A DNA stretch of 64,000 nt from Qipengyuania algicida (GCF_009828025.1 NZ_WTYA01000005.1:62001-126000); one strand, 5' to 3'. Shown: positions 44,881 through 55,015, counted from the stretch's first letter. Notes: generated by a model not told the origin, from the letters alone. Made by a program: numbers and translations.

Positions 44881-45297
44881 ATGAGCAGCAAGAACCTCTT
44901 TTTCGTGCTGCTTTTTTCCTTCGGGGTGACGCCAGTCGCGGCATTGGCGCAAGACGATGCTGCGCAATCAGTCGGTCCGCCGTCACCCGATGATGATTGC
45001 CAACGCAGGCAGGAAGCGGCAGAGATATCCGGTGAAATTGTGGTGTGCGCCAATCGTGAGCGTAACGACGCCTATCGCTTGCGCGACCCGAATTCTTCGA
45101 ATGCCTACGCTGATGCGACAAGGGACAAGGGGGCTGCGCGCGCGCCCGACATGAATGGCCCGCCTTGTGAGCCCAGCCTTCTGACCGCGTGCATCAAATC
45201 GAACAGGACATATGAAGGAGCGCGGGAAATCGACTTGTCGGCGCTGCCCGTCGCGCCGCCGGGCTCGGATGCGACCAAGGTCGGTCCACACGGTTGA
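44881..45297 (+). CDS. Small exported protein with EIVVCA-R motif
   Basis: 138 residues. Signal peptide from the ATG at 44881 (cleaved near ALAQ, residue 24). The mature part has DDCQRRQEA, then GEIVVCANRERNDAYRL, and a second Cys pair (PPCEPSLLTACIKS). A motif of this shape (EIVVC-x-R...YRL) also occurs in the broken gene at 63260, and is seen in sphingomonad exported proteins of unknown function. It stands alone, 271 bases after the tmRNA tag. Confidence 0.7.
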   Translation: MSSKNLFFVLLFSFGVTPVAALAQDDAAQSVGPPSPDDDCQRRQEAAEISGEIVVCANRERNDAYRLRDPNSSNAYADATRDKGAARAPDMNGPPCEPSLLTACIKSNRTYEGAREIDLSALPVAPPGSDATKVGPHG

Positions 45298-45309
45298 GAT
45301 TGTGAGTGA

Positions 45310-45576
45310 CTATGCGGCATCTGCCGAAGGCACGGATTTTGGTTCCGTGGACGCCTCGCGTGCCACCTTTTCCAACTTCAAACAGTCAAGGATCTTCGCG
45401 CCCGCAAGAAACACCGAACCAGTCGCGGCTAGGAACAGCAGTTTTCCGCCGAAGCCGGGGTATTGCTGCATATAGACATGGCCCCGCTCGGTGGCGCCGA
45501 GTGCCAGGGCGTAGATGATCAGATAGGCCTCCCAGCGCGTCTTGATGACGAACAGACGACCGATCTTTTTCAGCAC
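45310..45576 (-). CDS. Small membrane protein of unknown function
   Basis: 88 residues from a GTG at 45576, preceded by AAAGGAT with 8 bases between. The basic start LKKIGRLFVIKTRWEAYLII leads to two hydrophobic segments (about 14-30 and 44-62), joined by ERGHVYMQQYPGFGGK. The pattern (RLF-IKTR-EA, then ERG, then QYPGFGG) is known to me from sphingomonad membrane proteins without an assigned role. A longer in-frame start at 45684 has no ribosome site. Confidence 0.7.
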   Translation of the reverse strand: MLKKIGRLFVIKTRWEAYLIIYALALGATERGHVYMQQYPGFGGKLLFLAATGSVFLAGAKILDCLKLEKVAREASTEPKSVPSADAA

Positions 45577-45728
45577 AATTTGCGATCCTTTCGTTAACAC
45601 CACTCGCAGCAAACATCGTGCCAGCGCCGCAATTCCGGGAATTGTGGTGGTTAATGAGGTGCGAAGTGTAAGGTGCGCCGACATATCGTGTCCAGCGCAT
45701 TAACCATGATTGTGCCGGTGCAGGGCGA

Positions 45729-46979
45729 CTAGAGCAACTCGCCCAGTCCGAGTTCTTGCAACAGCGCCTTACGCGCAGCCACGACACGATCCGCCAGTCC
45801 GGCATCGCCGATTTCGCTCGGTTCGATCCGTTCGGGCCAGGTTTCGGCAATCACCGCCTCGATCCTGTCGGCCTTGGCCGCGTCGAGCAGGAAGCGATTA
45901 TCGACCGTTGCAGGATCGGCCACTACCCGCAGGCGTAGGCAGGCGGGGCCGCCGCCATTGGCCATCGACTGGCGCACATCGACCGGGATCACCTGACGGA
46001 TCGGGCCATTGCCCGCCAGCATCTGTTCGACCCAGCCCCACACGCTGGCGCTTTCGCGGCATTCCTCGGGGACCACCAGCGCCATCGTGCCGTCCGGCAA
46101 GGTGAGGAGCTGGGCGTTGAACAGATAGGTGCGGATCGCTTCTTCGAGGCTCACAGCTTCTTCGGGCACCTCAACCACTTCGAGCGCCGGGAAGGCTGCG
46201 CGGATCGCCTCGTAAGCGCCCTGCTGATCGGCAAAGGCGCGCGCATGGGTTAGCAACACGCGCTCGTTGGCCACGGCGACGACGTCGTTGTGGAACGCGC
46301 CTGCCGCAATCGCTTCCGGGTTCTGTTCGATGAAGACGCAAGCGTCCGAGTCGAGCCCGTGGAGGCGCGCCACCGCGCGGCTGGCCTGTTCGTGCTGGCG
46401 CGCGGGAAAGCGCCCGCCCTGCTTGCCATAGACGAACACTTCGGCGCCGCACGCGCCATGCCCTTCGCACAGCCGCATATGATTGGCTGCGCCCTCGTCA
46501 CCAAAGCTGGGCGGCACCGCCTCGTGCACCGCGAAATGCTGCGCATCGCCGAATGCGATGTCGAGCTGGCGCTTCGTATCGGGCCACTCCTGCCCGCGAT
46601 GGAGCATGGTGACGAGATTGGCTGGCGTCAGGTGGCAGCGTCCATCGGCGGTATCGGGGGCTGGGCTGACTGTAGCGGCATTGGCGGTCCACATGCTCGA
46701 TGCGGACCATGCTGCGGCGGTGAGCTGGCGCGGGGTGCTGTCATCGACCGCCAGATCGCGCAACAGCTGGCCATTGGGGCGGGGCAGGGGAAGCAGGAAA
46801 CCCTGTGCCAGCCCGCGCGCCATATTGCCGCGCATCTTGGCGATACCTTGCAAAGCCGCGGCGCGGGGGAAACTCGCATCGCCCTTGTGACTGGCGCTGG
46901 CGATATTTCCGAGGCTGAGTCCAGCATAATTGTGGCTGGGGCCGACGATCCCGTCGAAATTGATCTCAACTAGCGTCAC
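45729..46979 (-). CDS. astB: N-succinylarginine dihydrolase
   Basis: 416 residues, a little shorter than the ~440 of E. coli. It removes two ammonia and CO2 from N2-succinylarginine, giving succinylornithine. The pentein-fold key pieces are the N-terminal EINFDGIVGPSHNYAGLS, CEGHGACGAEVF, FHNDVVAVANE with His and Asp, and the late GGGPACLRLRVV with the catalytic Cys. The start is a GTG at 46979 overlapping the astA stop by GTGA. Confidence 0.95.
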   Translation of the reverse strand: MTLVEINFDGIVGPSHNYAGLSLGNIASASHKGDASFPRAAALQGIAKMRGNMARGLAQGFLLPLPRPNGQLLRDLAVDDSTPRQLTAAAWSASSMWTANAATVSPAPDTADGRCHLTPANLVTMLHRGQEWPDTKRQLDIAFGDAQHFAVHEAVPPSFGDEGAANHMRLCEGHGACGAEVFVYGKQGGRFPARQHEQASRAVARLHGLDSDACVFIEQNPEAIAAGAFHNDVVAVANERVLLTHARAFADQQGAYEAIRAAFPALEVVEVPEEAVSLEEAIRTYLFNAQLLTLPDGTMALVVPEECRESASVWGWVEQMLAGNGPIRQVIPVDVRQSMANGGGPACLRLRVVADPATVDNRFLLDAAKADRIEAVIAETWPERIEPSEIGDAGLADRVVAARKALLQELGLGELL

Positions 46980-47992
46980 CGTGCCACGCTCCACACCTCG
47001 TCGCCCTCGCTTACGCCGAGCAGTTCGGCTGCGCGAGAATCGATTGCCACGCCGTCATCGCCGCGCATTTCGCGCAGGCCATAGCAACTGCGGAAGCTGT
47101 CGAGCGTACCCGTTGCAAGGATCGCGCGTTCGCCAATGTCGAGGTCGCCATCCTCAAGCTTGGCAGGAACCGCCTCCGCCACGCTTTTCACCTGATCGGT
47201 GCGTGCGGTCATGGTCGGGCCGCCGTCGAAGATATCGACATAGCCTTCGTGGCTGAAGCCTTCCTTCTCCAGCATCCGCATCGCGGCGCGGCCGGTGGGG
47301 TGGGGCAAGCCGATGACCTTGCGCGCTTCTTCGTCCAGCATGGACACATAGACCGGGTGCTTGGGCATCAGATCGGCGATGAACTGGTTGCCGTGGATGG
47401 CGTTGAAATAATCGGCGTCCTGGAAACTCATACCGAAGAAACGGCCTGCGACGCCGTCCCAGAAGGGGGAGCCGCCGCGGTCGTCAATCACCCCGCGCAA
47501 TTCGGCGAGGATGCGGTCGGCAAAGCGCGGGCGATGCATGGCGATGAACAGGTAGCGGCTGCGTGCGAGCAGTAGGCCAAGCCCACCCGCGCGTTCGTTC
47601 GGATGGAGGAACAGCCCGCCGACTTCGCTCGAACCTTCGAGATCGGTGGTCAAGCTCAGCAGCTCAGCGCGCACCGTGCGGTCGAGCTCCTTCGAATACT
47701 GCGTCAGCGTATTGAGCCTATAGGAATAAAACGGCCAGCGCTGGCCGACCTGGGTCATCAGCTGGCAGGTCCCGCGCACGGCCCTGGTCTCGGCATTTTC
47801 GAGCGCGAGGACGAACTGGTCGTCGCCCAGATCGTCGCTGGTGCGCGAGAACGCCGCTTCGGAGCGACCCAGCTTGGCCTCGATCGCGTCGCGGTCGGCG
47901 GGCAAATTGGTGAACCCGCCGCCAGTCAGCTTGGCCATTTCATACAGAGGTTCGACATCGGTCAGGCGCGCAGCGCGCAGGCGAAAGGTCAC
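46976..47992 (-). CDS. astA: Arginine N-succinyltransferase
   Basis: 338 residues. It joins succinyl-CoA and arginine, the first step of AST arginine catabolism. The start MTFRLRAARLTDVEPLYEM and GGGFTNLPADRDAIEAKL, then RAGGLGLLLARSRYLF and SPFWDGVAGRFFGMSF are typical. The gene overlaps the M20 hydrolase stop by ATGA and the astB start by GTGA, so the three are one operon. astC, astD and astE are not in the window. Confidence 0.95.
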   Translation of the reverse strand: MTFRLRAARLTDVEPLYEMAKLTGGGFTNLPADRDAIEAKLGRSEAAFSRTSDDLGDDQFVLALENAETRAVRGTCQLMTQVGQRWPFYSYRLNTLTQYSKELDRTVRAELLSLTTDLEGSSEVGGLFLHPNERAGGLGLLLARSRYLFIAMHRPRFADRILAELRGVIDDRGGSPFWDGVAGRFFGMSFQDADYFNAIHGNQFIADLMPKHPVYVSMLDEEARKVIGLPHPTGRAAMRMLEKEGFSHEGYVDIFDGGPTMTARTDQVKSVAEAVPAKLEDGDLDIGERAILATGTLDSFRSCYGLREMRGDDGVAIDSRAAELLGVSEGDEVWSVAR

Positions 47993-49188
47993 AAGGTCTC
48001 TCCTGAAGCCAGCCGTTCGAGCACCAGCGCCGACAGGGCTGCGCGCTCGACGAGGCTGGGTACGATCATGAATTCATCCGGCGAATGGATCTTGCCGCCG
48101 CGCACACCCATGGTGTCGACCACCGGCACGCCGCAGGCCGCAACATTGTTGCCATCGCAGACGCCGCCGGTGGGCTGCCAGCCGATGGTCTGGCCCAGTT
48201 CCGCGCCGCAATCGCGGACCAGATCGAACAGTTTCTGCGCGCGCGCATCGACCGGCTTGGGCGGGCGCGTCACGCCGCCGTGGCGATAGACCGTGATGTC
48301 GTGCTCCTTCGCAAGCGCGTTGAGAATCGCGTCGAGCTGGCCATCGAAGCGGTTCATCGCCTCGGTCGTCTTGGGGCGGATATTGAACCGCAACACAGCA
48401 AGGTCGGGCACGACGTTGTTCGCGCCGCCGCCTTCGATCTTGGCCGGGTTGACGGTGATGTCATCGCCCTGCAGCGCGGTAATCCTGAGCACCAGATCGC
48501 TCGCCGCGACGATGGCGTTGCGCCCGTCCTGCGGATTGCGACCGGCGTGGGCGCTGCGTCCGTGCAGGGTGATCGAATAATTGCCGGTGCCGCCGCGTGC
48601 ATGGGCGAGTGTGCCGTCGGGCAGCGCGCTGGGTTCATAGGTCAGCGCGGCATATTTGCCCTGCGCCAGCCGCTCGATCAGGGCGCGGCTCGCCAGACTG
48701 CCGGTTTCCTCGTCCGAATTGATCATCACGTCGTAGCCGATGCGGCTGGCATTCGCGCCGCGTTCGAACGCCATCAGTGCGTGAAGGATGACGCACAGGC
48801 CGCCCTTCATATCGGCGGTGCCGGGTCCGTTAACGGTCTCCTCGTCAACCCGCGTGACGCTTTGGAAAGGGTGATCGGAGGGAAACACGGTGTCCATATG
48901 GCCGGTCAGCAGGATGCGCCGCTCCGCCTCGGGGCGGACGCTCAGCACCATGTGGCGGCCATGGTCCTTGGCGAATTCCTTGCCGTCGGGGGCGATGGCC
49001 GTGACTGGTGCAGGTTCGACCAGTTCGACCGTGCCGGGCAGGGCCGCAAAAGCGTCTGCGAGCTTGCCTGCCACCTCGGTCAGACCGGCCAGATTGCCGG
49101 TGCCGCTGTTGATTTCTGCCCATTGCAGGGTCTGGGCGAGCATCGCATCGCCATCGATGGTTTCGAGTTGGGGGACGACCGGTTTCAT
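47989..49188 (-). CDS. M20-family metallohydrolase
   Basis: 399 residues. Metal-binding motifs are GHMDTVF (His, Asp), GPGTADMKGG (bridging Asp) and INSDEETGS (catalytic Glu and a ligand), with the dimerisation domain ARGGTGNYSITLHGRSAHAG in the centre and the last ligand His in GGKIHSPDE. The family includes acetylornithine deacetylase, carboxypeptidases and desuccinylases. Coupled to astA and astB, it may remove an acyl group from an arginine-pathway intermediate, but that is inference. An ATG at 49188 is chosen. Confidence 0.9.
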   Translation of the reverse strand: MKPVVPQLETIDGDAMLAQTLQWAEINSGTGNLAGLTEVAGKLADAFAALPGTVELVEPAPVTAIAPDGKEFAKDHGRHMVLSVRPEAERRILLTGHMDTVFPSDHPFQSVTRVDEETVNGPGTADMKGGLCVILHALMAFERGANASRIGYDVMINSDEETGSLASRALIERLAQGKYAALTYEPSALPDGTLAHARGGTGNYSITLHGRSAHAGRNPQDGRNAIVAASDLVLRITALQGDDITVNPAKIEGGGANNVVPDLAVLRFNIRPKTTEAMNRFDGQLDAILNALAKEHDITVYRHGGVTRPPKPVDARAQKLFDLVRDCGAELGQTIGWQPTGGVCDGNNVAACGVPVVDTMGVRGGKIHSPDEFMIVPSLVERAALSALVLERLASGETL

Positions 49189-49238
49189 GCGCAACCGCCT
49201 AGCCGGGCAGGGGTGGGCAAGTCCACCCCGCCAAGCGG

Positions 49239-50054
49239 TTATAGCCGGCGCGCGATGGCGACGAAATCGTCGACGCAGAGCGTTTCGGCGCGGCGCTGCG
49301 GGTCGATCCCGAGCGATTCCAGCGCGCCGAGTGCTCCGGGCAGTGATTTCAGGCTCTGGCGCAGCATCTTGCGGCGCTGCCCGAAAGCGGCCTGCGTCAC
49401 GCGTTCGAGCGTGTCCACCGCCACACCTTCGGGCATCGTGTCAGGTTCGATATGGACGATGGCGCTCATCACCTTGGGTGGCGGGGTAAAGGCGCTACGG
49501 TGGACCTTCATCGCCAGCTTTGCACGGCTGCGCCACTGCGCGAGCACGGCAAGGCGGCCATAGGCTCCGCTGCCCGGCGCAGCGATGATCCGCTGGGCGA
49601 CCTCAAGCTGGAACATCAGCGTCAGGCTTGCCCATGCCGGGGGCCATTGCGCGCTCGATAGCCAGCGGGTGAACAAGGCCGTGCCGACATTATAGGGCAG
49701 GTTGGCGACTACCGCGAAGGGCTCCCCCATCAAATCCTCGTGGTCGATCGCCATTGCGTCACCGTCGATCACGCGTAATTGACCGGGAAAGGCGTCGCCC
49801 AGTTCGGCGAGGGCGGGGAGGCAGCGCCGATCCATCTCGATCGCGGTGACGCGGGCGCCTGCGCGCAGCAGGGCGCGGGTCAATCCACCGGGGCCGGGGC
49901 CGACTTCCAGCACCGCGCGATCCTGCAAATCGCCGGGTATTGCCGCGATCCGGTCGAGCAATTGCGCATCGAACAGGAAATTCTGCCCCAGCGCCTTGCT
50001 TGCCGACAGCCCGTGGCGCGCGATGACCTCGCGCAAGGGTGGCAGCTCAGCCAC
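49239..50054 (-). CDS. rsmA: 16S rRNA (adenine(1518)-N6/adenine(1519)-N6)-dimethyltransferase
   Basis: 271 residues. KsgA methylates two adenosines in the 3' end of 16S r[13 protein letters not shown], the SAM motif [20 protein letters not shown] and the catalytic [10 protein letters not shown] (NLPY) are in order. It overlaps pdxA by eight bases. The gene order lptD-surA-pdxA-rsmA is as in E. coli. Confidence 0.97.
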   Translation of the reverse strand: MAELPPLREVIARHGLSASKALGQNFLFDAQLLDRIAAIPGDLQDRAVLEVGPGPGGLTRALLRAGARVTAIEMDRRCLPALAELGDAFPGQLRVIDGDAMAIDHEDLMGEPFAVVANLPYNVGTALFTRWLSSAQWPPAWASLTLMFQLEVAQRIIAAPGSGAYGRLAVLAQWRSRAKLAMKVHRSAFTPPPKVMSAIVHIEPDTMPEGVAVDTLERVTQAAFGQRRKMLRQSLKSLPGALGALESLGIDPQRRAETLCVDDFVAIARRL

Positions 50055-51057
50055 GCGCAGCCTGTCGGCGTGCGGCGCAGGCGGCTGCCATGCGGATGGC
50101 GGAGATCGTTGCGCCCGGATCGGCCAGCCCCTTGCCTGCGATGGGGAAGGCGGTGCCGTGGTCGGGGCTGGTGCGTACGATTGGCAGACCGAGCGTGACG
50201 TTGACGCCTTCGTCGAAATCGAGTGCCTTCAGCGGAATCAGCGCCTGATCGTGATACATGGCAAGCGCCACATCATAGGTTTCGCGCGCGCGATGGGCGA
50301 ACAGCGCATCGGCAGGATGCGGGCCCGTCGCGGCGATGCCTTCCTCCACCAGCCGGGCGATGGCAGGCGCGATGATCCGCTGCTCCTCGTCGCCCATGCG
50401 TCCGTCCTCGCCCGCGTGGGGATTGAGCCCGCACAGCGCCAATCGCGGGGTTTGGATGCCGAAATCGCGTTCCAGTGCGCGGGCCACGACCCGTCCCTTG
50501 CGGACGATCAAATCGGTGGTGAGCAGGTGCGGCACGTCGGCGAGCGAACAATGCACGGTCAGCGGCACTGCGCGCAACGAAGGGCCGGCAAGCATCATCA
50601 CCGCATCTGCTGCAGCAACCCCGCAAGCGGCGGCCACGAATTCGGTCTGGCCCGGATGGGTAAAGCCCACCGCAGCGAGCTGCGACTTTGCCACGGGCAT
50701 CGTGATCACCGCACCCGCTTTGCCTTCGACGGTCAGGGCGCAGGCTGCTTCGAGCGATGCCAGCGCCAGTTGCGCACCGGCGGAGCTTTTCTCGCCGGGA
50801 GTGTAAACGCCATTGACCGTGCCCAGCACGGGCAGCGCCTTATCGAACATTGCCGCTGTCTCGGCAGGCTCCGAAATTGCCGCGACGGGTAGCTCGATCC
50901 CACGTGAGCGCGCTGCTTCGACCAGTACACCCGCCCCGCCGATCACGGCGAAAGGCGGCAGGTCGAGCGAGCCGCGCTGCGACCACGCTTCCGCGATCAG
51001 CTCCGGTCCGATTCCCGCAGGATCACCGAGCGAAACGGCGAGAGGCGCCGCAGCCAT
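50047..51057 (-). CDS. pdxA: 4-hydroxythreonine-4-phosphate dehydrogenase
   Basis: 336 residues. PdxA oxidises 4-phosphohydroxy-threonine in pyridoxal phosphate synthesis. [17 protein letters not shown] (residues 9-25 region), [31 protein letters not shown] and [13 protein letters not shown] contain the substrate, metal and NAD residues. It ends inside rsmA (eight-base overlap) and begins two bases after surA. Confidence 0.97.
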   Translation of the reverse strand: MAAAPLAVSLGDPAGIGPELIAEAWSQRGSLDLPPFAVIGGAGVLVEAARSRGIELPVAAISEPAETAAMFDKALPVLGTVNGVYTPGEKSSAGAQLALASLEAACALTVEGKAGAVITMPVAKSQLAAVGFTHPGQTEFVAAACGVAAADAVMMLAGPSLRAVPLTVHCSLADVPHLLTTDLIVRKGRVVARALERDFGIQTPRLALCGLNPHAGEDGRMGDEEQRIIAPAIARLVEEGIAATGPHPADALFAHRARETYDVALAMYHDQALIPLKALDFDEGVNVTLGLPIVRTSPDHGTAFPIAGKGLADPGATISAIRMAAACAARRQAARG

Positions 51058-51059
51058 GC

Positions 51060-52433
51060 TCAGTTGTATTCGATATAGGCGTCGCTGCGCAGGTCTCGCA
51101 GATAGCGCTGCGCGCGCTTGTTGATCCGCTCGTCCTCAAGCTTGTTCATGACCGATTCGAAATCGGGCTTGTCGACCTGCTCCGGATCGTCGCGTCCGCA
51201 CAACATCAGCACGCGCACGCCATCCTGCACCGAGCCGAAAGGCGGAGTGGTCTGGCCGACCTTGAGATTGAGCACCGCATCCTGCAGCTGGGCAGGCAGA
51301 GCGCGGGCGCGGACCTGGTTGTTCTCGACCACGCTGGCGCCCAGCGCCTGCGCCTCGCGATCGACATCGCCGCAACCCTTGATCTGCTTCACGCCCTCGG
51401 CAAATTTCTGGACCTGCGCGCGCGCCGCGTCCTCGCTGATGCCGGGCTTGAAGGCGATCGAGATCTGCTTGAGCGACAGGACCGCATCGCGCGGATCGGC
51501 AGTGAGCACCTGGCGCTTGTCGATCAGCAGCATGATTTCCCAGCCGCCCGGAATCTGGAACGGTCCGACCAACTGGCCCGGCTGCATTTCGCGTGCAACG
51601 GTGGCCATCTCGGTCGGCAAGGTGGCGAGGCGGACCCAGCCCAGATCGCCGCCGACCGCAGCTGTGGAAGCTTCGGAAAACTGACGGGCGTAGGCGGCGA
51701 AGCTGCCACCCTTCTTGAGCTGGTCGACGATCTTTTCGGCGTTTTGCTCCACGGAAGCGGAGGTCTCCGGCGTCGCGGAGAGATAGATTTCGCCGAGGCG
51801 ATATTCTTCCGTGCCCTTGGAGGCTTCCATCTGCTTCAGCACGTCATTGACTTCGCCGTTGGAGACATTGACGAACGGCTGGATATTGCGGCGAAGCAGC
51901 TTCTGCCACGCAATCTCGCCCTCGATCTGGCGTTTGAGCGATGCGGGGGACGATCCGACGCTTTTCAGATAGGCGTCCATCTTGCCCGGATTCTGGCCGA
52001 AGTTCTGCGCAGCAACCCGCTGGTAGCTCTGTTCGACCTCTTCCGGAGTGACGTCGATCTTCTGCGCCTTGGCTTCCTGAATCTCGAGCGTCTCGTCGAT
52101 CAGATTGCGCAGCACCTGTGCCCGCAAGCGTTGCATCTCGTCGGACGATACCTTGCCCTTGTTGGCGGCGACGACAAGCGCGACCCGCTGATCGACATCG
52201 GTCCCGGTGATGACGTGGCCATTCACCACCGCAGTAGCCGTGCGGACGTTGGGGTTGTTCTCGCCCAGCATCTTGATGTCGGACGGAAGGTTGAGCGATC
52301 CGTTGTCCTGCGAATTATCGGCGGATTCCTGCGTATCCGATGCCGTATCCTGTGCGTGAACGGCGACGCCGGACAACACCAGTGCGGCGGCGGCGGTTGC
52401 GGGAAACAGGGCGGTAAGCGTCTTGAGCTTCAC
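51060..52433 (-). CDS. surA: Periplasmic chaperone/peptidyl-prolyl isomerase SurA
   Basis: 457 residues from a GTG at 52433. Signal peptide (cleaved near AVHAQ). SurA-N helical domain (about 67-190) with VNGHVITGTDVDQRVAL, then two parvulin-like PPIase regions: one around YRLGEIYLSATPE to GGDLGWVRLATLP, the second PRDAVLSLKQISIAFK, ending RYLRDLRSDAYIEYN. It escorts outer-membrane proteins such as LptD. The gene follows lptD by 136 bases and leads straight into pdxA. Confidence 0.92.
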   Translation of the reverse strand: MKLKTLTALFPATAAAALVLSGVAVHAQDTASDTQESADNSQDNGSLNLPSDIKMLGENNPNVRTATAVVNGHVITGTDVDQRVALVVAANKGKVSSDEMQRLRAQVLRNLIDETLEIQEAKAQKIDVTPEEVEQSYQRVAAQNFGQNPGKMDAYLKSVGSSPASLKRQIEGEIAWQKLLRRNIQPFVNVSNGEVNDVLKQMEASKGTEEYRLGEIYLSATPETSASVEQNAEKIVDQLKKGGSFAAYARQFSEASTAAVGGDLGWVRLATLPTEMATVAREMQPGQLVGPFQIPGGWEIMLLIDKRQVLTADPRDAVLSLKQISIAFKPGISEDAARAQVQKFAEGVKQIKGCGDVDREAQALGASVVENNQVRARALPAQLQDAVLNLKVGQTTPPFGSVQDGVRVLMLCGRDDPEQVDKPDFESVMNKLEDERINKRAQRYLRDLRSDAYIEYN

Positions 52434-52569
52434 TATGATCCAATCCGTATTCACTGGAAGAATTGCCGGTCGTTTGCAGGTTTCCGGCTTAACCAAAGCT
52501 GATAATGGTCCGGCGCGATAGCCGCTTTGTGCGCCGATGCCAACGCCATGCGCTCGTTTGGCCCCGATC

Positions 52570-54855
52570 CTAGCGCACGCCGAGATTGCGCAGGCTGAAA
52601 TAGACCTGGAAGCTGTTGCCCCGCTGCGCATCGCCCGCCGTTACGTAATCGCGTTGCCAGGTGAGCCCGAGTTCAAGGCAATCGTCGCGATAGGCAAGCC
52701 CGAGGCGCGTACGGATCGGCTGGAAGCCGTTGCTGGTGAAGGTCGGGTCTTCCTGCGAATTGGTGAGGTTGAAGACGCCCGATCCGAACACCGACCAGTA
52801 TTTCGCGAAAGCGACGCGCGTGGCAGCGCGCAATTCCTCGCGATCCTGCAAATCCTCGATCTGGGTGATATTGCGGTTGAGCCGTAGATAGCCGACTTCG
52901 AGATAGGTCTTTGACGAGCCGATCGTCGCATCGATCTCGTTGTCGCGTACGGCGAAATTGTCCTTGTCGAGCCGGAAGCGATGGGTCAGCTTGATAAAAT
53001 CCTTGTAGCGGACTTCGACCCGGCCAACATAATCGGACAGCTTATTATAGAAGCCGGTCCCATCGACCAGAATGTCGGTGCTGCCAGTGAAGCGATAGGA
53101 TTGGCCGAGCGTCGCTTGGATCTTCCAGCCCGGTCGCCGCAATTGCCAGTCGACGCCATAGGTAAGGCGCACTCCGTCCTCGAACCGATCGTAGCCGGGG
53201 TAGCGGTTGATCGCGAACAGATTGGTATCCTCAAGATCGATCGCCCGGGAATCTTCATTGGGAACCTGCAGGTTGCGGATCGGCGGGGTGGCAACCAGCT
53301 GCACCCGCGGGGTAAGCACCTGCTCGCCGCCGAAGGCCTTGCCAACCAGTGGCCAGCTTACATCCACCGCGGCGGCCGCAATGCCCCGCGCCTGCCAGCC
53401 GGGCAGACCCTGATAGATCGGGGTGGTGGTGAGGTCGTTGGCATCGGAATGATAGACGTCGCCGCGCACGAGCCCGGTCAGTTGCACTACCTGACCCCAA
53501 GGTGTGATCCGTCGCAGGTCCCACTGGGCCTTGGCGAAGGCACGTTGGGTGTCCTGCCCTTCGGTGCGGATCAGGTCGAGGCTGTTGACTTCGAGTTCGA
53601 TCGTACCGCCTGCCAGCGGATCGGCCAGACGCTTGCGATAATCGATTGCCGGAAGCGCGATCGGCTGCTGGCCCTGCACCTGATTGAGCCGCAGCGTCTG
53701 CGTGTACCAGCCCGCGATCGAGAGGTAGGAACTGTCGTCGATACGCTCCAGATTGGCCGTCGAGCGCAGGCGATCATCATAACTGATGTCATAACGCCGC
53801 AGGAACGTGCGGTCGCTGGCAAGACGGATCGAAGTCGTCAGGCTCCAGTTGGGATCGAACTGGAACTTGCCATTGGCAAACAGGTAGCCACGCGGATCGC
53901 GCGTGGTATCGGTCGAATTCCCGGTGAGGTTGGAGGCGCGCTTGCTTTCGGTCAGATAGCCGGTGACCTGATACGCGCCGATGCCGGTCAGATGCCGCCA
54001 TTCCGCACTCACCATTGGTGGGGCCTGAGAAAAAATATAGGCGCTGGCGGTCAGGTCCTTGTTGTCGCCGAAGCGCATATAATAGCTGTCCGAGACCTCG
54101 ATGCCGTTGTTGCGCGAGACGCGGAAATCGGGAACCAGGAAGCCGTTGACCGGCCCGCCGTCGGTTCGGATCGCCAATGAGGGAATCGGCAGGATGCGCG
54201 CGCCGAACAGTTCCAGGTGGGCACCGGAAAAACGCACTTTGTCGTTGGTGGGGTCATACACCACCCGCCGCGCGGTAATTTTCCAGGTTGGCTTCTTGGG
54301 GCACCCATCGGACGTTTCCACCGGGCAGCCTGTGTAGGCGGCATAGCTCAGCTCGACATCGCCATTGTCCTTGCGCTCGCCCGATTTGGCCGCCAGTCGC
54401 CCGCCCTGCCGAAGGGCGATCAGCAGGTCCTGCATCGAGCCGGCCTCGAACTTGTCGGTCAGCTCGACACTGTCGGTAAACAGCTGGTTGCCGCTTTCAT
54501 CGACGAAGCGCACGCGCCCGCTGGCGAGGATCTTGCCGGTCTTGCTGTTGTAGACCACTTTATCCGCGCGGACCGAGCGTTCTCCATTCTGCAGGAGCAC
54601 GTTGCCCGTCGCTGTGATGACCGTGTTGGTGCTGTCGTAACTGACCTGATCGGCACCGAAAGTGATCTGGCGATTGCCCTGAGCATCGTTTTCCGGTGCG
54701 GGCGGGGGCACGGGCGCATGTTCGAGCGGGGCAGGCTGAAGATCCTGTGCTGCAAGCGGATTTACCGCGAAGGGAAGCACGGCGAGCGTCATCGCAGCGG
54801 CCCATTCGGCGCGCGAAGGAGGGGAACCGGACACTCTTTCGCGGCGGCAGCGCAT
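52570..54855 (-). CDS. lptD: LPS-assembly protein LptD
   Basis: About 761 residues from ATG 54855; an ATG at 54897 is also possible. Signal peptide to about VNPLAAQ. The OstA/LptA-like N-domain begins ITFGADQVSYDSTNTVITATGNVLLQNGE (in pieces); Cys residues in YTGCPVETSDGCPKK resemble those needed for disulfides. The rest is a 26-strand beta-barrel (RGYLFANGKFQFDPNWSL onward), ending VYFSLRNLGVR. It moves lipopolysaccharide to the outer surface. The neighbour surA is a known helper in its folding. Confidence 0.95.
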   Translation of the reverse strand: MRCRRERVSGSPPSRAEWAAAMTLAVLPFAVNPLAAQDLQPAPLEHAPVPPPAPENDAQGNRQITFGADQVSYDSTNTVITATGNVLLQNGERSVRADKVVYNSKTGKILASGRVRFVDESGNQLFTDSVELTDKFEAGSMQDLLIALRQGGRLAAKSGERKDNGDVELSYAAYTGCPVETSDGCPKKPTWKITARRVVYDPTNDKVRFSGAHLELFGARILPIPSLAIRTDGGPVNGFLVPDFRVSRNNGIEVSDSYYMRFGDNKDLTASAYIFSQAPPMVSAEWRHLTGIGAYQVTGYLTESKRASNLTGNSTDTTRDPRGYLFANGKFQFDPNWSLTTSIRLASDRTFLRRYDISYDDRLRSTANLERIDDSSYLSIAGWYTQTLRLNQVQGQQPIALPAIDYRKRLADPLAGGTIELEVNSLDLIRTEGQDTQRAFAKAQWDLRRITPWGQVVQLTGLVRGDVYHSDANDLTTTPIYQGLPGWQARGIAAAAVDVSWPLVGKAFGGEQVLTPRVQLVATPPIRNLQVPNEDSRAIDLEDTNLFAINRYPGYDRFEDGVRLTYGVDWQLRRPGWKIQATLGQSYRFTGSTDILVDGTGFYNKLSDYVGRVEVRYKDFIKLTHRFRLDKDNFAVRDNEIDATIGSSKTYLEVGYLRLNRNITQIEDLQDREELRAATRVAFAKYWSVFGSGVFNLTNSQEDPTFTSNGFQPIRTRLGLAYRDDCLELGLTWQRDYVTAGDAQRGNSFQVYFSLRNLGVR

Positions 54856-55015
54856 CAGTGGCCTATCGCATTGCTCCGGGCCCGGGTCCAGACCCATAAA
54901 TGCACTCTATCGTCATATCCGGCACGATTGCCGCTGAACCGCTAGGCGGTTGCAAGAGGCAAGTCGCGCGCCTAGGCGCATTCCATACCCCCAACAGTTC
55001 AATGCCGGAGTTTCC

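Noticed and set aside
48085-49563. Long open frame (~492 codons) on the plus strand
   Set aside because: Antisense to the M20 hydrolase, which has all its motifs; translation is unlike any protein family I know.
50850-52502. Long open frame (~550 codons) on the plus strand
   Set aside because: Antisense to surA and pdxA, both well supported.
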